DNA of 64,000 nt, taken from assembly GCF_050003625.1 (NCBI RefSeq), contig NC_134400.1, positions 64,772,011 to 64,836,010 of the forward strand. The letters are read 5' to 3'. This DNA is from Haematobia irritans (taxonomy: Eukaryota > Arthropoda > Insecta > Diptera > Muscidae). The notes below the pieces were generated by a model. It was given only the letters and a program-made list of their open reading frames with translations, ran no database searches and had not been told where the DNA came from. Below, one piece after another: positions 21,899 to 35,000 of this stretch (the first letter of the stretch is position 1; every line of letters begins with the position of its first letter). The translations under genes and the position numbers were made by a program.

Positions 21899-22369
21899 TT
21901 GATAATATTTACTACTTGCAGTGCTTCCAATCGAAATAGGAGAAATTCTAATATATACAAATGCAAAATTTGCCAGAGATATCACTCAATTCGATTTTGT
22001 AACCAGTTTCTACGGATGTCTATCCAAGAAAGGGAAAGGGTCGTAGAAAGACATCGCTATTGCAGAAATTGTCTTGCAAGAAGCCATAGCTCAACGGAGT
22101 GTACATCAACAACGACATGTATGAAATGCAAAAGATTTCATCATACACTCCTACATCCACAACATCCGAGAGTTCAGCCACCCCTAAGTGCTAGAATTCG
22201 ACGAAATAAGAAGACGAATGACAACCGGCAACGAAATAAGCCAAGGAAATCTAGCGAGTCGATTGTTCCAAATCAAAACATTCTTGCGGAGGCATTGCAT
22301 TCCATCGCTGCAGTCTTATGTGTTACGACCAAAAACATTGCACAAGTGCAAGGCCGGCGCCATGTCTAA
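21899..22369 (+). CDS. Extra zinc-knuckle frame between pol and 3' LTR
   Basis: A frame of up to 156 codons with CKICQRYHSIRFC and then YCRNCLARSHSSTEC followed by CMKCKRFHHTLLH. This is the same arrangement as the element's own Gag knuckles but with clearly different residues. A splice-acceptor-like ctacttgcag directly precedes it at 21912-21921. The stop codon falls inside the 3' LTR (GTC TAA). It is not env-like: no signal, furin site or membrane segment. It may be a captured Gag-derived gene of another BEL/Pao lineage, expressed from a spliced RNA, or a passenger fragment. Confidence 0.55.
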   Translation: MIIFTTCSASNRNRRNSNIYKCKICQRYHSIRFCNQFLRMSIQERERVVERHRYCRNCLARSHSSTECTSTTTCMKCKRFHHTLLHPQHPRVQPPLSARIRRNKKTNDNRQRNKPRKSSESIVPNQNILAEALHSIAAVLCVTTKNIAQVQGRRHV

Positions 22370-22888
22370 ATTGCATTTAGACAAATATACTTTTTTTTGT
22401 TGAAATATTAATAATGTTTAGAGAATTTAAATATTAACGTAATTTTATTAACTATTGTGAATTTAATAGTAACGATAACGAATATGCTTGATTAATTTTT
22501 ATACTTTATCGATATTAAAACCTGGAATTTTTCCAGCTACATTTGTATCTTTAGAAAGAAACAAATCTGAAATTGAAATGAAATATGAAATTATATAGTC
22601 ACTTTGTGAAATAACCTCCAGCGGTGAGCATCAAATAAAATTAATTACTCTTCCCAAACCGAATTTTGACTGGTTTTATTTCTTGTATAATTTCCGCTTT
22701 ATATATTTCCCCACATTGTACCATCATCATTCTCTTATGAGAAATTACATGCGGTATTTGCAATAACAATTGTTGCTCCCCCTTTTTGGTTCGTCACCAT
22801 CATTTGGACAACTACTCATATTTGGTCATCATTGGTCACCACATATTTCACTCGCCCTCGTCCAGAGTAAGGCCCCCCCTTTTCTACA
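22363..22888 (+). repeat. BEL/Pao 3' LTR
   Basis: 526 bp, apparently identical to the 5' LTR. The bases just upstream (caaggccggcgcca) do not form a clear polypurine tract, which is unusual for a recently inserted element. Confidence 0.95.
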
Positions 22889-23062
22889 CTAGTAGTTTCC
22901 TTTTTATATATAATATATATTTCAAATAAGACTGAAAGCAGTAGAATTGTTTTTTATTTAACATTTTATTTTATTTTTTTATTTTATTTATAAGTTAAAA
23001 ATGTTGTTAGTAATTACTTATAATATATAAATAAAAAACGTTTGTTAAAAAATATTATTTTA

Positions 23063-26000
23063 TCATTCCAAAAATGCTTTTTTCCTTTGCCATGGTACGG
23101 ATCCCTCTTGAGAGTTTACAAATTCCATTATTCTTTCTCTCACAGCAGATCCACTCCCATCAACTCTTCCCCGGGAAGCTGGCAATATGTCAGAAAAGAA
23201 TAGGGAATCTCTACTAATAAGATTTCTGAAATTCCCATTTATTACTTGTCCTCTTCTGTTTTTCCTATCGGCTAAATTAGTTGGGCAATATTTATCTCTT
23301 CTGGTTCTCAACAAGAAATTATGAAGGTAAGCACAAGTTTTAATTATAGACTTTGCTCTGTCCGGACCACACGACATTGTTTTAGAAAGACAGTAGCTTT
23401 TAGAGCACATTATTCCAAAAGCATTTTCAATGCATCGTTTAGCTCTGCTAAGTCTATAATTAAAAATTCGTTTATTTTCGTCCAAAGCGTTGTTTTTACT
23501 TGGCTTATATGGCTTCATTATTCGTTGTTGAAGGGGAAACGCATCGTCAGCAACGAAAGTATAAGGAGTACTGTTTTCTTCGTGTACGGGGAAATTCAAT
23601 CGATTCTCCATTATAGCTTTGTCAAGTGCACATTTTGAAAAAATATTTGCATCTCCTTCCGATCCATATGCTCCAACGTCGAAATATACAAAACGGTAAT
23701 CTCCATCTGACACTGCAAGAAGCACTATGCTGAAGAATCCCTGAAATGTAAAAATGTATGTTAAAAATATTCACATATATAAGCTTGTAGAGAAATACCT
23801 TGTAATTATAAAACATGCTTCCCGATTTTTTCGGACATTTTATGGAAATATGCTTGCCGTCGATTGCACCAACGCAATTTGGAAAATTCCACTTTATAAA
23901 CGTATCGGCATTTCGTTGTATGTTAAAATTCGTCATTGGTGGAATTTCGTCGATCAAGACTTCACATATTGCACTGCACACTTCATCTACAATCTTACCA
24001 AAGTGCTGCTTACTAATCCGATATGCCGACGCAATATGCCTTTGCAAAATTCCACATGCAAAATATCTACAAAATGCAAAAAATCAATAAATAATTCACA
24101 ATGACCAAATTATGTAAATACGTACGAAGTTAAAAGTGAACCCTCCATGATAGAAAAGTTATCCCAGAAACATTTTGCCAAACTATAATACATTACAAAT
24201 ACAATTAAGTTAATAGATTTTCTCCAACTAAATATTTCAAAACTGTTAGAATGTCTTTATAGTCTCCATGCGTTTGCTACCAAAATTGTTTGAATACAGA
24301 AAACAGTCCCAGCAGTTACCAAAAGTAATATAATTCATCATTAAAACCAGCGTATGAATCACCCTGTAGTAATTAAAGCACGGCAAATAACGAATGGAGT
24401 GGAACTTTTGTACGCTGTGGTGGTATAATGACAAGAAATATTATATTTTTGTTTATACCGTGTCGTCAATTTCTGGCTCCAGTCAAAATATCTTCATAAG
24501 AAGACAAAATCAACCACCGATTCTCTATTCAACCGTCGAACGGAACGGACGTGTTTTTCAATAGCGGATAAACTCATCGTAATAGGTACCTACTAAGAAT
24601 TTCAAGTGTGGTGGGATATTAAGCCACCATGCAGCGAAATTCCAAGTCATCCACTGGGTTGCTAACTTCAGGGCCCAGTGGACGGGTATCGACTGGAGTT
24701 ATAAATCTGGGCAATGACCAAGAGTTAGGCCCAATTAGTCGACCTGTAGACGGGTCGACAGGTGGCGACACCATGACAAGTCGAACTTTTTCTAAGGTAA
24801 CGACATCAAAAGGAGGTAATCCCTCACGAAAGAGATTCAAGGAACGCAGAAATGCTTTGTTTATCCTAACGAAGTTAGGATCAGTCGACCCAAGCACAAA
24901 GCGATTTCTTAAAATGGGCTCAAGGAATTCTTGAGACTGGAAAAAGGGAACGATCGCCGGATGAGCTGCCATCCTCCAAAAGGGATCAAAGATCGTTTGC
25001 CTCAGTTGCTAAAGACAGCCTTGTGATGGCTATCATTAATAAAGGAGCATTGGACGGTATGGTTCCAAAGCAAAAATGGGGGGAAATTGAGAATGCTCTG
25101 TCTGTCGTCTACTCACAGGTGCTGGGAAAGTTTCCCGGCCCAGATCCTCGACACCAAGAGGCTGGTTGGTATCAAGGACGATTTAAGCTAGTCGCATTTG
25201 AGGACCAGAGGTCTATAGAATGTTTTAAAGCTGCTCTGATACTAATTTGTGAAGTTTGGGAAGGAGCTGCTCTAGAGTTAGTCGAGAAGAAAGACACCGG
25301 CTAGACCTAGAGCACATGCGTGGATACCTGCAAACCCTTCTGACCCTGAATCTATTTTAAATAGACTGAAACGATGCAATCCACATCTTCCAACAGCTGA
25401 TTGGAAGGTTGGCCGTTTGGATGAAGTGGATGGACCAAGACGGCATGCAGTGGTTATATTGAACACTCTATCTAGCATCTAGCAAAGTCTCAGGGCCGTG
25501 TATGCTATGGCTTTCATTATATACAAATGAAGGTATATAAAAACGATCAGCTAAAGGATTCGGAAATCGACAAGCCTCTGTCTGAATCAGAAATAAGCGG
25601 ATCCTCTTGCGAAGTCGAGGGAGATACCAAAGTTGAAGACATGGATAGACACCGTATGCGAGAGGAGGTTTCTATTGCCTCAGAACTCACCAAAGTTGAA
25701 CCTATGGTTATTGCGAGAGTCACCGAGATCTCTGAAGAGAACATTCTTGATGACTCGATTGAAGCGGCTGTGTGACGGTTGTTGAAAATCTCGATGGTCC
25801 TACGGATCCTCCAGATAAATCTTCATCATTGTAAGGCTGCATGTGCTGCCTTAAAAGTTCTCCTGATGAAAGGGGCCATAGATATAGTTCTTATTCAAGA
25901 ACCATATGTTTATAGAACCAAAATATGTGAATTAAGTACTCCGGGGTTCAAACTATTGCAGTATACTGGTAATGATGTAATTCGAGCCTGCATAATTGCT

Positions 26001-29000
26001 AAAAACGAGCTTAACTTGTTTCTGCTTCCTTCAATGTGCAATGCAGACACTGTCGTTGCCAATTTAGAAATAGCCAAATGCAAATTTTGGGTATCTTCGG
26101 TCTATATGGGACATGACAGGGAGATGCCTCCATGTGCCGTTAAGACCTTAGTTGAGGAGTCACTGAAAACAAAGACGAAACTCATTATGGGATGCGATGC
26201 GAATGCACATCATAGTATATGGGGAAGTAGTGATACTAATGCAAGGGGAGAGTCGCTAATAGAGTTTATTTTGCGTACTAATCTGGTAGTTTGCAACAAG
26301 GGAGATGCCCCAACCTTTGTCACTAAAACCAGGCAAGAGGTTTTGGCCATCACCTTGGCCTCGCAAGAACTGAATGAAATGATATCTGAGTGGCAGGTTT
26401 TAAGTGAACACAGCTTCTCAGATCATCGCTACATCAGTTTCAAATTTGATGTTCATATCACCAAGACCATATTTCCGTCAAATGTTAGGAAAGCTGACTG
26501 GAATAGGTATAGGGAATCGTTCAATATGATAACAAGGCAAAGTCCACCAGAGCCCCTGAGGACTGGGACGCTTACAAGAAGTATCTGAGTGGATACAAAC
26601 GAGAACTGAGAAAGGCTCAGCATAACCCTTGGAATGATTACTGCAGCAGTATTGAGAATACGTCCGAGGCTTCCAGACTACGGAAGGTTCTAGCATCCAC
26701 CAACTCCGCTCCAGGTTTCATTAAAACATCGGAGGGCAATTGGACAACGTCCAGCGAGGAGACGCTGGAGGCACTATTGGACACACATTTTCCTGGAAAT
26801 CAGACGGTTGAACCATGTACTGGCGGTGCCACAGTTGCTCAGCGGTCGTTTCCTGTCGAGGAAATTGTATCGGAAACTAGAATAAGATGGGCGCTAAATA
26901 GCTTTGGACCATTCAAATCCCCCGGACCTGATGGAATTACTCCGGCGGAGTTACAAGCTGTAACTGACAAAATTATCCCCTGGTTGTCGGTGATATATAA
27001 AGGATGTATCAACTTATCATATATCCCAGGAAAGTGGAGGGAAACAAAAGTCGTTTTCATACCTAAAGCGGGAAAAGCCTCTCACTCGAGGGCGAAGGAT
27101 TTCCGACCAATCAGCTTATCCTCATTCCTACTTAAGACTCTGGAGAGGATGATAGATATTTATCTTGGAACTAGCATCGATTCAAGTTTGTTCTCGAAAC
27201 GACAGCATGCATACTCGAAGGGCAGGTCTTCTGAGCTCACTATCTGTCAAAGAATACACAATCGTGGCGTTTCTAGACATCGAAGAGGCGTTCAATAATG
27301 TCCATCCGAGCTCGATATTAAATGGACTGACAACTCTGAATGTTGATCCATGTATACTTAGGCTGTTAGACGAACTGCTAATGAAGAGACGTATTTCAGC
27401 CACACTAGGACAAGCAAACATACAAAGGTATGTGAACAGAGGCACTCCCCAAGGAGGAGTTCTATCACCTCTTCTTTGGAATGTTGCTATAAATAGCCTT
27501 CTGGTTACTCTAGAAAAAGAAAGGATAAAAGTGGTGGCATACGCAGATGATGTGGCTCTGGCAGTCAGGGGAAAATTCCCATCCACAATCAGAGATATTA
27601 TTCAGAGAGCCCTCCGGATAACTGAGAAATGGGCGAAAGACAATGGTCTTGGGGTAAATCCTGCAAAGACGGAATTAGTCATGTACTGCAAAGATCGCAA
27701 AACTCCCACGGTTAGGCCTATTTCCTTAGGGGGTATTGAAATTCCCTTTGGTGATTGTGCAAAATACCTTGGCGTTATTTTGGACAGGAAGCTGAACTTT
27801 AAGCTTAATATTGAAGAAAGGGCGAGAAAGGCAACTGTAGCTTTGTACTCGTGCAAAAAGGCAATAGGAAAAAAGTGGGGACTAAAACCAAAAATTGTGC
27901 ATTGGCTATACACGACAGTGGTTAGACCTATAATGCTATATGGTGTTGTAGTCTGGTGGCCTGCACTTCAGAAACCGACTTGTTTAGATAAAGTTCAGCG
28001 TATGGCGTGTTTGTGTATTTCAGGCGCATTCAGCAAGACAGGAACAAATTCCCTTAATGTCATGCTGCATCTATTGCCTTTAGACATTTTGGCCAAACAG
28101 TCAGCTGCAACAACGGCTGTGCGGTTGCGCGAACTATCGCTGTGGTCGGAAAAAGGTTACGGTCACAGTTCTGTCCTCAAAATAATGCCAGATGTGCCTA
28201 ACGTAGTGGATTACACTTTTCGACAAAAAGTTTGAGACTCTAATCCCCAACAGTGAGGCGTGGTGCACACAGACCCCGGGGAATAAAGAATATATAGATT
28301 TCTACACTGATGGCTCCAAATTGGATGGACAAGTGGGTTTCGGAGTATATTCTAATGATCTGGAACTTTGAATAGCGAAAAGATTACCTAATCACTGTAG
28401 TGTTTTTCAGGCTGAAATATTAGCAATAAGAGAGGTGGCGAATTGGCTGAGAAGTAATGTTCCAAAAAATGTGGGCATTAATATATACTCAGACAGTCAA
28501 CCTGCAATAAAATCCTTGGACTCTGTGTTCCTCAACTCGAAAACGGCCATCGATTGCCGCAAATCTCTCAATGAGATGGCTGAGCAGTACAATATTCACC
28601 TAATATGGGTGCATGGCCATAGGAACATACCGGGGAACTGCGAAGCGGATGAGTTGGCAAGGCTAGGGACTACCTTACATATTCCAGCGGAACTAGAATT
28701 TGTTGGTATGCCCCTAGCTACCTTCAAGCTCATGCTGCGTGAGAAGGCTGTTATGATGGCAAATGTTCGATGGGAGAATTGCAAGGGTTGTAACGACACC
28801 AAGCAAATATGGCCCCATTTCAACTTAAACCGCACACTAGATATGCTAATGTTCTCGAGACGTCAGATATCACTCCTGATATCTTCTATAACGGGTCGCT
28901 GCCTGATAGGAGATTTTGCAAAAACTATTGGCGCGAAGTATAATGACTATTGTATGAGCTGTCATGATTTTTTGCGGAGATGGAGCAAATGCAAGGACCT

Positions 29001-32000
29001 TCATCGACAGATCATTGACAGAATGCCACCTTTATCTACCTTATTTTGGTAAATTTTATTGTTTTTGTTAATTATCACTAGAGTGATTTAGAAAATATGC
29101 TACATGCTGTTGGCGAAATTTTTTGGAAAATCATCCTGGTGCTGGATACACAAGGAGTATAATTTTTGTATCGTAAAATGTGTGAAATGTGGTTGAATTC
29201 GGTTAAAATGTAGATATAGCTGCCATTTATATCTTCCGCGCAATTAAGACTAATATGACAACAGAGGCAAATGTTAACTCCGATATACTTCTACACCCAA
29301 AAAAAGTGAACCCACCGTTGAATAAAATGTAGACTTATTTGAGAAAATGTTTTCTAATTGCAACATGTTACAAATAAGTTAAGTCAATCCCACGGCGTCG
29401 GGTTCTACGCACCGGATTGACCCGATGGATACCAGCCATCGGCCAGCGGCTGCCACCTCAGTGTACGTGTTGTCTCGTCCGTTTTTTCGTGTTGGAGAAG
29501 GTGCATCCCGGGGAGCCTTCTCCGCCTGCTTTTGGTCCGAGCCGGGATAGAGGAAAACCCCGGACCATGGTACTGTGCCGTCTGCCGAAATCGAATTCAC
29601 CATCGGTTTCGGTGAGGTGTAACCGGTGCATGGAATGGGTGCACTTCCGGAACTGCTCCGGCCTAACATCGCTGCGGGAGTATAGTCAAACTAACTTCGT
29701 GGCAGGATGCTGTGCCAATGACAGCAGCAGTGGGTCATCTGATTATGTGACCCCACCGACTTCTCCCGCACAACAATATTCTCCGCCGCAGCATCTTACA
29801 CCGAATATTGTTGTACCAGTTCCGGAGAGTGCATCATTTTTGCAATTTAATTGCAACGGGCTCCGTGGTAAGATTAGTGAGATCGTAGACTTTATGAATC
29901 GGAAAAGGATAAGGGTCGCGGCGATCCAGGAAACAAGGCTGAATCCCACCTGCAGCCTACGACATTGTGATGGGTACAATGTCCTACGGAAGGATCGCAC
30001 AAGAAATAGAGGTGGTGGCCTGGCTTTCATATTACACCGTTCCGTGCAGTATAGACCTATCACGCTTGTGCTAGACACTAATGACCCGTACATGGAATGT
30101 ATGGGGGTAGCAGTTAAGTGTGGGGCTGCCGAAATAGAGCTGTACAATGTGTACATACCGCCGGTTGGTAGCTGTGCTCCAGGTTATAGCCCAAACATTG
30201 AGTGGTTGTTGAGCGGGCATAACCGATTGGTTCTAGGAGATTTTAATGCCCACCATGAACTTTGGCATTCTCTCCTGGGTAATGACCAGAGGGGCATAGC
30301 TTTGGCAGAGCAGATAGACGACTCCACATTTTGCCCACGAGAATTATGGGTGACTGCAGCAGTTCGCCAGATTTATCGTTAGCATCGCCTGGTCTGATAA
30401 ATGACGTCTCCTGGCAACCCGTCATTTCATTGGGTTCGGACCACCTCCCCATAATTCTCACCATCAACCGACCCTCCGATTTCATAACGTCTGAACGCCG
30501 GACGTTTATTAATCAAAAGAAAGCCAACTGGGAAGGCTTCAGAGAATACACCGATCGCCGCTTCAGTGAGCTCCCGCCCCCTTACATGTTCATGTTGCCC
30601 AGAGGGAGTTCCGGGACATCACCAACGCAGCAGCCGCTCGCTTCATACCCGCTGGTCGAATTGCCCAAGTGAGGCCCAACTTCCCAGCCGAAGCGGCGGG
30701 ACTCGCAGACGAGCGTGATGAACGTCGTCGTGCTAACCCTGCTGATCCTAGAATCAGAGAACTAAATCTAGAGATTAGTAAGATAATCGACGAGCACAAG
30801 CGGAACACTTGGTTAGAGCACCTGAAGCAATGTAACTTAGGAACAGGAACTGGTAAATTGTGGTCAACAGTTAGAGCCCTCTCGAACCCCTCCACAAGGG
30901 ATGATGGGATTTCAGTCACATTTGGCGACGTGACTGTGACTGATCCGAAGAGGTGCGCCAAATACTTCAACCGACAGTTTGTCGAGCATCCCGAGAGTGA
31001 TAGAGCGAAAAGGAGAGCCACCCGTCGTGTACGTGGTCTCCGAGCCGATGACACACCACAATTTACTGCAGCCGAAGTTACCAATGTCATCAACAGCGCG
31101 AAACCATCTAAGGCGCTGGGCCCTGACGGAGTTTCAATGCTAATGCTGAAGCATCTGGGAATACTGGGAGTTGAGTACCTGACCAGACTCCTCAATTTGT
31201 CTTTGGAATCACACATTATACCCGATGTCTGGAAAATGGGAAGGGTGATTCCACTACTGAAACCGGGCAAAGATTCGAGCAAAGGTGAATCGTACAGACC
31301 GATATCCCTTCTTTCGCCAGTAGCCAAGACACTTGAGGCATTACTCCTCCCCAGCCTTGTGGAGAATTTTCCTGCTGCCCACCATCAACATGGATTCCGT
31401 AAGGTACATAGTACGACAACAGCCTTACATGCCATTTCGACACATATTAATAAGGGACTTAATCAGCCCAGGCCGTGTCATAGGACGGTCCTCGTGGCGC
31501 TTGACCTATCGAAAGCATTCGATACGGTCAACCATGCCACATTATTTGAGGACATCGAGAATACGTCCCTACCGACAGGAGCGAAGCGTTGGGTGCTGAA
31601 TTATATGTGTGGACGCCAGTCGTACGTGGAATTCAGGGACAGAAAGTCAAGACCGCGTAGAGTTAAACAGGGAGTTCCCCAAGGTGGGGTGATATCTCCG
31701 GCATTGTTTAACCTCTACATGTCCTCGATTCCACCCCCTCCTGACGGCGTCGAGATTGTATCATATGCGGATGATTGTACAATCTTGGCATCTGGGCCCA
31801 ATGTTGATGACATTTGCGATCGGTTGAACGTCTACATAGCTAATCTTACCAGTTATTTCACTGCGAGAAACTTGAGGATATCCCCCACCAAATCCTCAGC
31901 CACACTTTTTACTACATGGACGGCAGAAGTGCGCAGGCAGTTGAATATCAGAGTCGATGGAGTAATAAATCCGACCACAAATTACCCCAAGATTCTTGGG

Positions 32001-35000
32001 GTCACATTCGACGGCCTTTTTAGGTCATCTGCCCATGGTAGAAACAAGGTCCTTGCCGGCAGTACTTGGGGTGCGGACAAAGAAACCTTGCTAACTACTT
32101 ATAAGGCAATTGGCCGGTCAGTGGTAAACTATGCAGCGCCAGTGTGGACACCGCAGGCCAGTGATACGCAGTGGAATAACATACAAACCTGCCAGAACGC
32201 TGCTCTTAGAACTGCGACTGGGTGTCTCCGCAGCACACCCCTGGATCACCTATATGTGGAGACAAAGATCATCCCTGTGCGAAGACACAACTACATGTTG
32301 TCAAAGCAGTATCTCCTGGGTTGTTATCGCAGTAATCATCCAAACCACCATCTTATGGATACACAACCACCACCCAGGAACGTAAGGGTTGATATACATA
32401 ATCTAGAGCGCGAGATCCAGCGCTATAAAAGAGAGCCTCTAGATCAAGCAGCGTACCAGGCAGGTTTGAACAGGATTCATGAGGATACTGTAGCTGAAGC
32501 GTTGAGAAGCTACAAGGTTAATCCTCCCTCCCACGGCAGACTAGGGTAGTTTTGGCCCAATTAAGATCAGGCAAGTGCAGCCGCCTCAATTCCTACTTAT
32601 CGGTGATTGATAGCAGCGTAGCTGACGATTGTCCAATTTGCAACCAAGGGCCACATGACACGCGTCATCTTTTCTCTTGCCCAGCCAAACCAACCCGACT
32701 TACCACCGGATCACTCTTGACACACCCCACCTTAGTCGCAGAGTTCCTTGATCTGCCAACAAGCTGATGTACCAAGCGTATAACATGAAATGGATGAGAT
32801 CACAATAAACTGTTACAACAACAACAAATAAGTTAATACTTTTTGTCAAATTGAAGAAAATTTATTAAAAATAAAAAATTATTTCTAATAAATTTTTGTT
32901 CAAGAAAATTTCATATGTTGAAAGAAAAAACTGGATTTAAAAATGTTAAAATGTCCTTAGCGCTGTACGAAGTTCATGACAGGTAAAATTTTTGTAAAAT
33001 TTACTCATTTGAGAGACTATGAACTCAATTTAAGCAAACTTCTGCCATTGTAGGAAGTTATGAACCAATTTTTTAGTAAAATTATAGTGCACAAGTTTAC
33101 TAAAAAAATTGTATACAACTTTTTTTCTTATTTTTAGTTCACGCCATTACGTTTTTACTATGGTGAGATATCAATTTACTATTGTGAAAAACAATTGCTA
33201 ATTTTGATTATTCTTTAACAAATAAAAACTACTTTTTGTTCGTTTTGATATCATCAAAACATGCACAGCATAGTGATTTCGTAAATGTCAAGTATTTTTT
33301 TCTCATCTTTACCATTGAACAAAAAATTCAAACCAAACAAAATTCTGAATATGATGATATCGTAAAATATATTTAAGAAATAAAAAACAATAAATATCTT
33401 GTTCTTAATATTTTTGTGGTTTTTATAGTTTTTATTCTGATTGTTGTAGTATATAATTTATTAGATCCCCTATCATTGAAATAAATTGGCCTGCACTTAT
33501 TGATAAGACAGCAGTTCACAACTACTTGTGGTATCGCAATGGACTGAATGGCAAAGTGGGCCTGGAGTAACAGGCTACCACTATAACCTAATCTAAACCA
33601 ACGCTGGAATAGTGCTACCGTACATTGTAAGTCTAATGGAAGAATTCGGAAAATGAAGAATAATATACTTACTCCAATGTAACAGCTAGGTTTTCTTTTG
33701 GGGTTATGCCATCAATCGGAAGAGTCTTTTTCTTATGTTTTAAACGTCCATGAACCATTCCAAAGAGGCAAAAAAAAGTTTCAACATCCATATGGAAATT
33801 CTCCTTGAATTTATCTTCACACCGAACAAGGTCTTCAAACTAGTGCGGAAAGTCAATATATATAAGTATATATTCAAATTCGCTCTGTGTACTGAGAATG
33901 AATTGAAATGATAATAAAGGGATTTCCAATTGGCAAAATCAAAACAATCATTTTTTCTCATGTCATATTAATAAAAATTTTGCCAGTTTTCCTGTATCGA
34001 CAATTACTTCAATAGTGTTGAAGGACTAAAAAAGTTTTTGCTGAACTGTTAAAATCTTTTTAACAGAAAAAATATGTTGAAGTGTACCCAAACTAATATT
34101 CTTAACTATTTTAAATAAAAAGTCAGGAAAATATTTTTTCCGCCGCGTTGATTTATAATAGTGATGAATGACTACATATATACTTACACAAGTCGCAAAA
34201 CGTCCTTTGTGATTTCTTTCAGCTAGATACGAATTCGTGGGATTGCGTACAATAGTGCATTGCTCAAAATCAACTGCCATCATAAGAAATTGGTGGGCGG
34301 CCATACAAACAGATGCAACTAATTTTTGGGGAATTCTTCTTTTGTAATTACAAAATGGTCGTTTCCAATTATATAGTGGCAAGTTTATGTTCCCAAAAGA
34401 CCCTACTCGTGCAATGTTAGCTGCAACTGAATTTCCTTCACCAATGCTTTCCATGTCAAACTTATCTACATGGTTTTGGAAATCGGCTTCCTAAAACAGC
34501 AAATATATGCTAAAAATGGGGACGGGACAATAACAAAGACAAATAACATACCATAGGAATTTGTGTTATTTCATCAATTTGAAATTGTAGTGAATAATCA
34601 CCGTAACTCTCGTCTATTTCAGAAGAGTTAACTATAGAAGTTTTTAAGGGATCTGTATCTCTAACTGAGGCTTCAAAAGTCTAAAATAACAATAATTGGT
34701 ATAAAATATTTATTGAGAATAAGAGACATTCTCATACATTTGAGAGCAATGTATGTTCTTGTCCGTTATGCCACAATGAAGGCGGCAAGTTCATTTGGTC
34801 CATTTCAAAATTTTCATTCATTATTTCTATTTCCAAAGAACAAAGTGTAGGCTCTGAATCTTCCAAATATTCTTCCACATATTCAGTGCTTTTGTCGTTT
34901 TTCTAAAATGGCAATGATTAGGAACTATGAGATGCTACTAGTTCGATATACATTTTACCATCAAATCCGATTCAGATTGAATATATTTAGACGGCTTTTT

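Larger units (their letters stand above)
14608..22888 (+). mobile_element. BEL/Pao LTR retrotransposon, complete with both LTRs
   Basis: The 526-bp LTRs (14608-15133 and 22363-22888) start TGTC and end TACA. I see no difference between them reading base by base. The target duplication is ctagt on both sides (14603-14607, 22889-22893); 4-6 bp is usual for BEL/Pao. The internal order gag, zinc knuckles, protease, RT, RNase H, integrase is that of the superfamily. A deletion with frameshift at about 18775-18830 breaks the polyprotein, and a further zinc-knuckle frame lies before the 3' LTR. Inserted very recently into Harbinger sequence. Confidence 0.95.
24546..29080 (+). mobile_element. LOA-type LINE 'LOA-B'' nested in Harbinger intron
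   Basis: A plus-strand, nearly full-length relative of LOA-B, starting cggacgtgttttt. It has ORF1, then endonuclease, RT and RNase H. The 3' end lies shortly after 29052; no clean tail or target duplication could be fixed. RNase H plus a CCHC-rich ORF1-ORF2 layout points to the LOA/I group. Several indels disable it. Confidence 0.85.
29383..32823 (+). mobile_element. LINE-A, second copy, complete ends
   Basis: Flanked by a perfect 13-bp target duplication acaaataagttaa (29370-29382 and 32824-32836). It starts gtcaatcccacggcg and ends in (CAA)n. Relative to the first copy it has three private deletions of about 19, 9 and 42 bp (near 30334, 32052 and 32526). As both copies share the 3' target duplication, insertion into the Harbinger intron predates the segmental duplication. 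Confidence 0.9.

Noticed and set aside
24123..24180. Exon-like stretch before gtacgt between transposase exons 6 and 7
   Set aside because: Exon 6 joins exon 7 directly with the right phase and conserved residues; an extra exon would disrupt the Harbinger fold.
24619..24972. Minus-strand 117-codon frame
   Set aside because: Antisense to LOA-B' ORF1, whose plus-strand reading is supported by its relatives.
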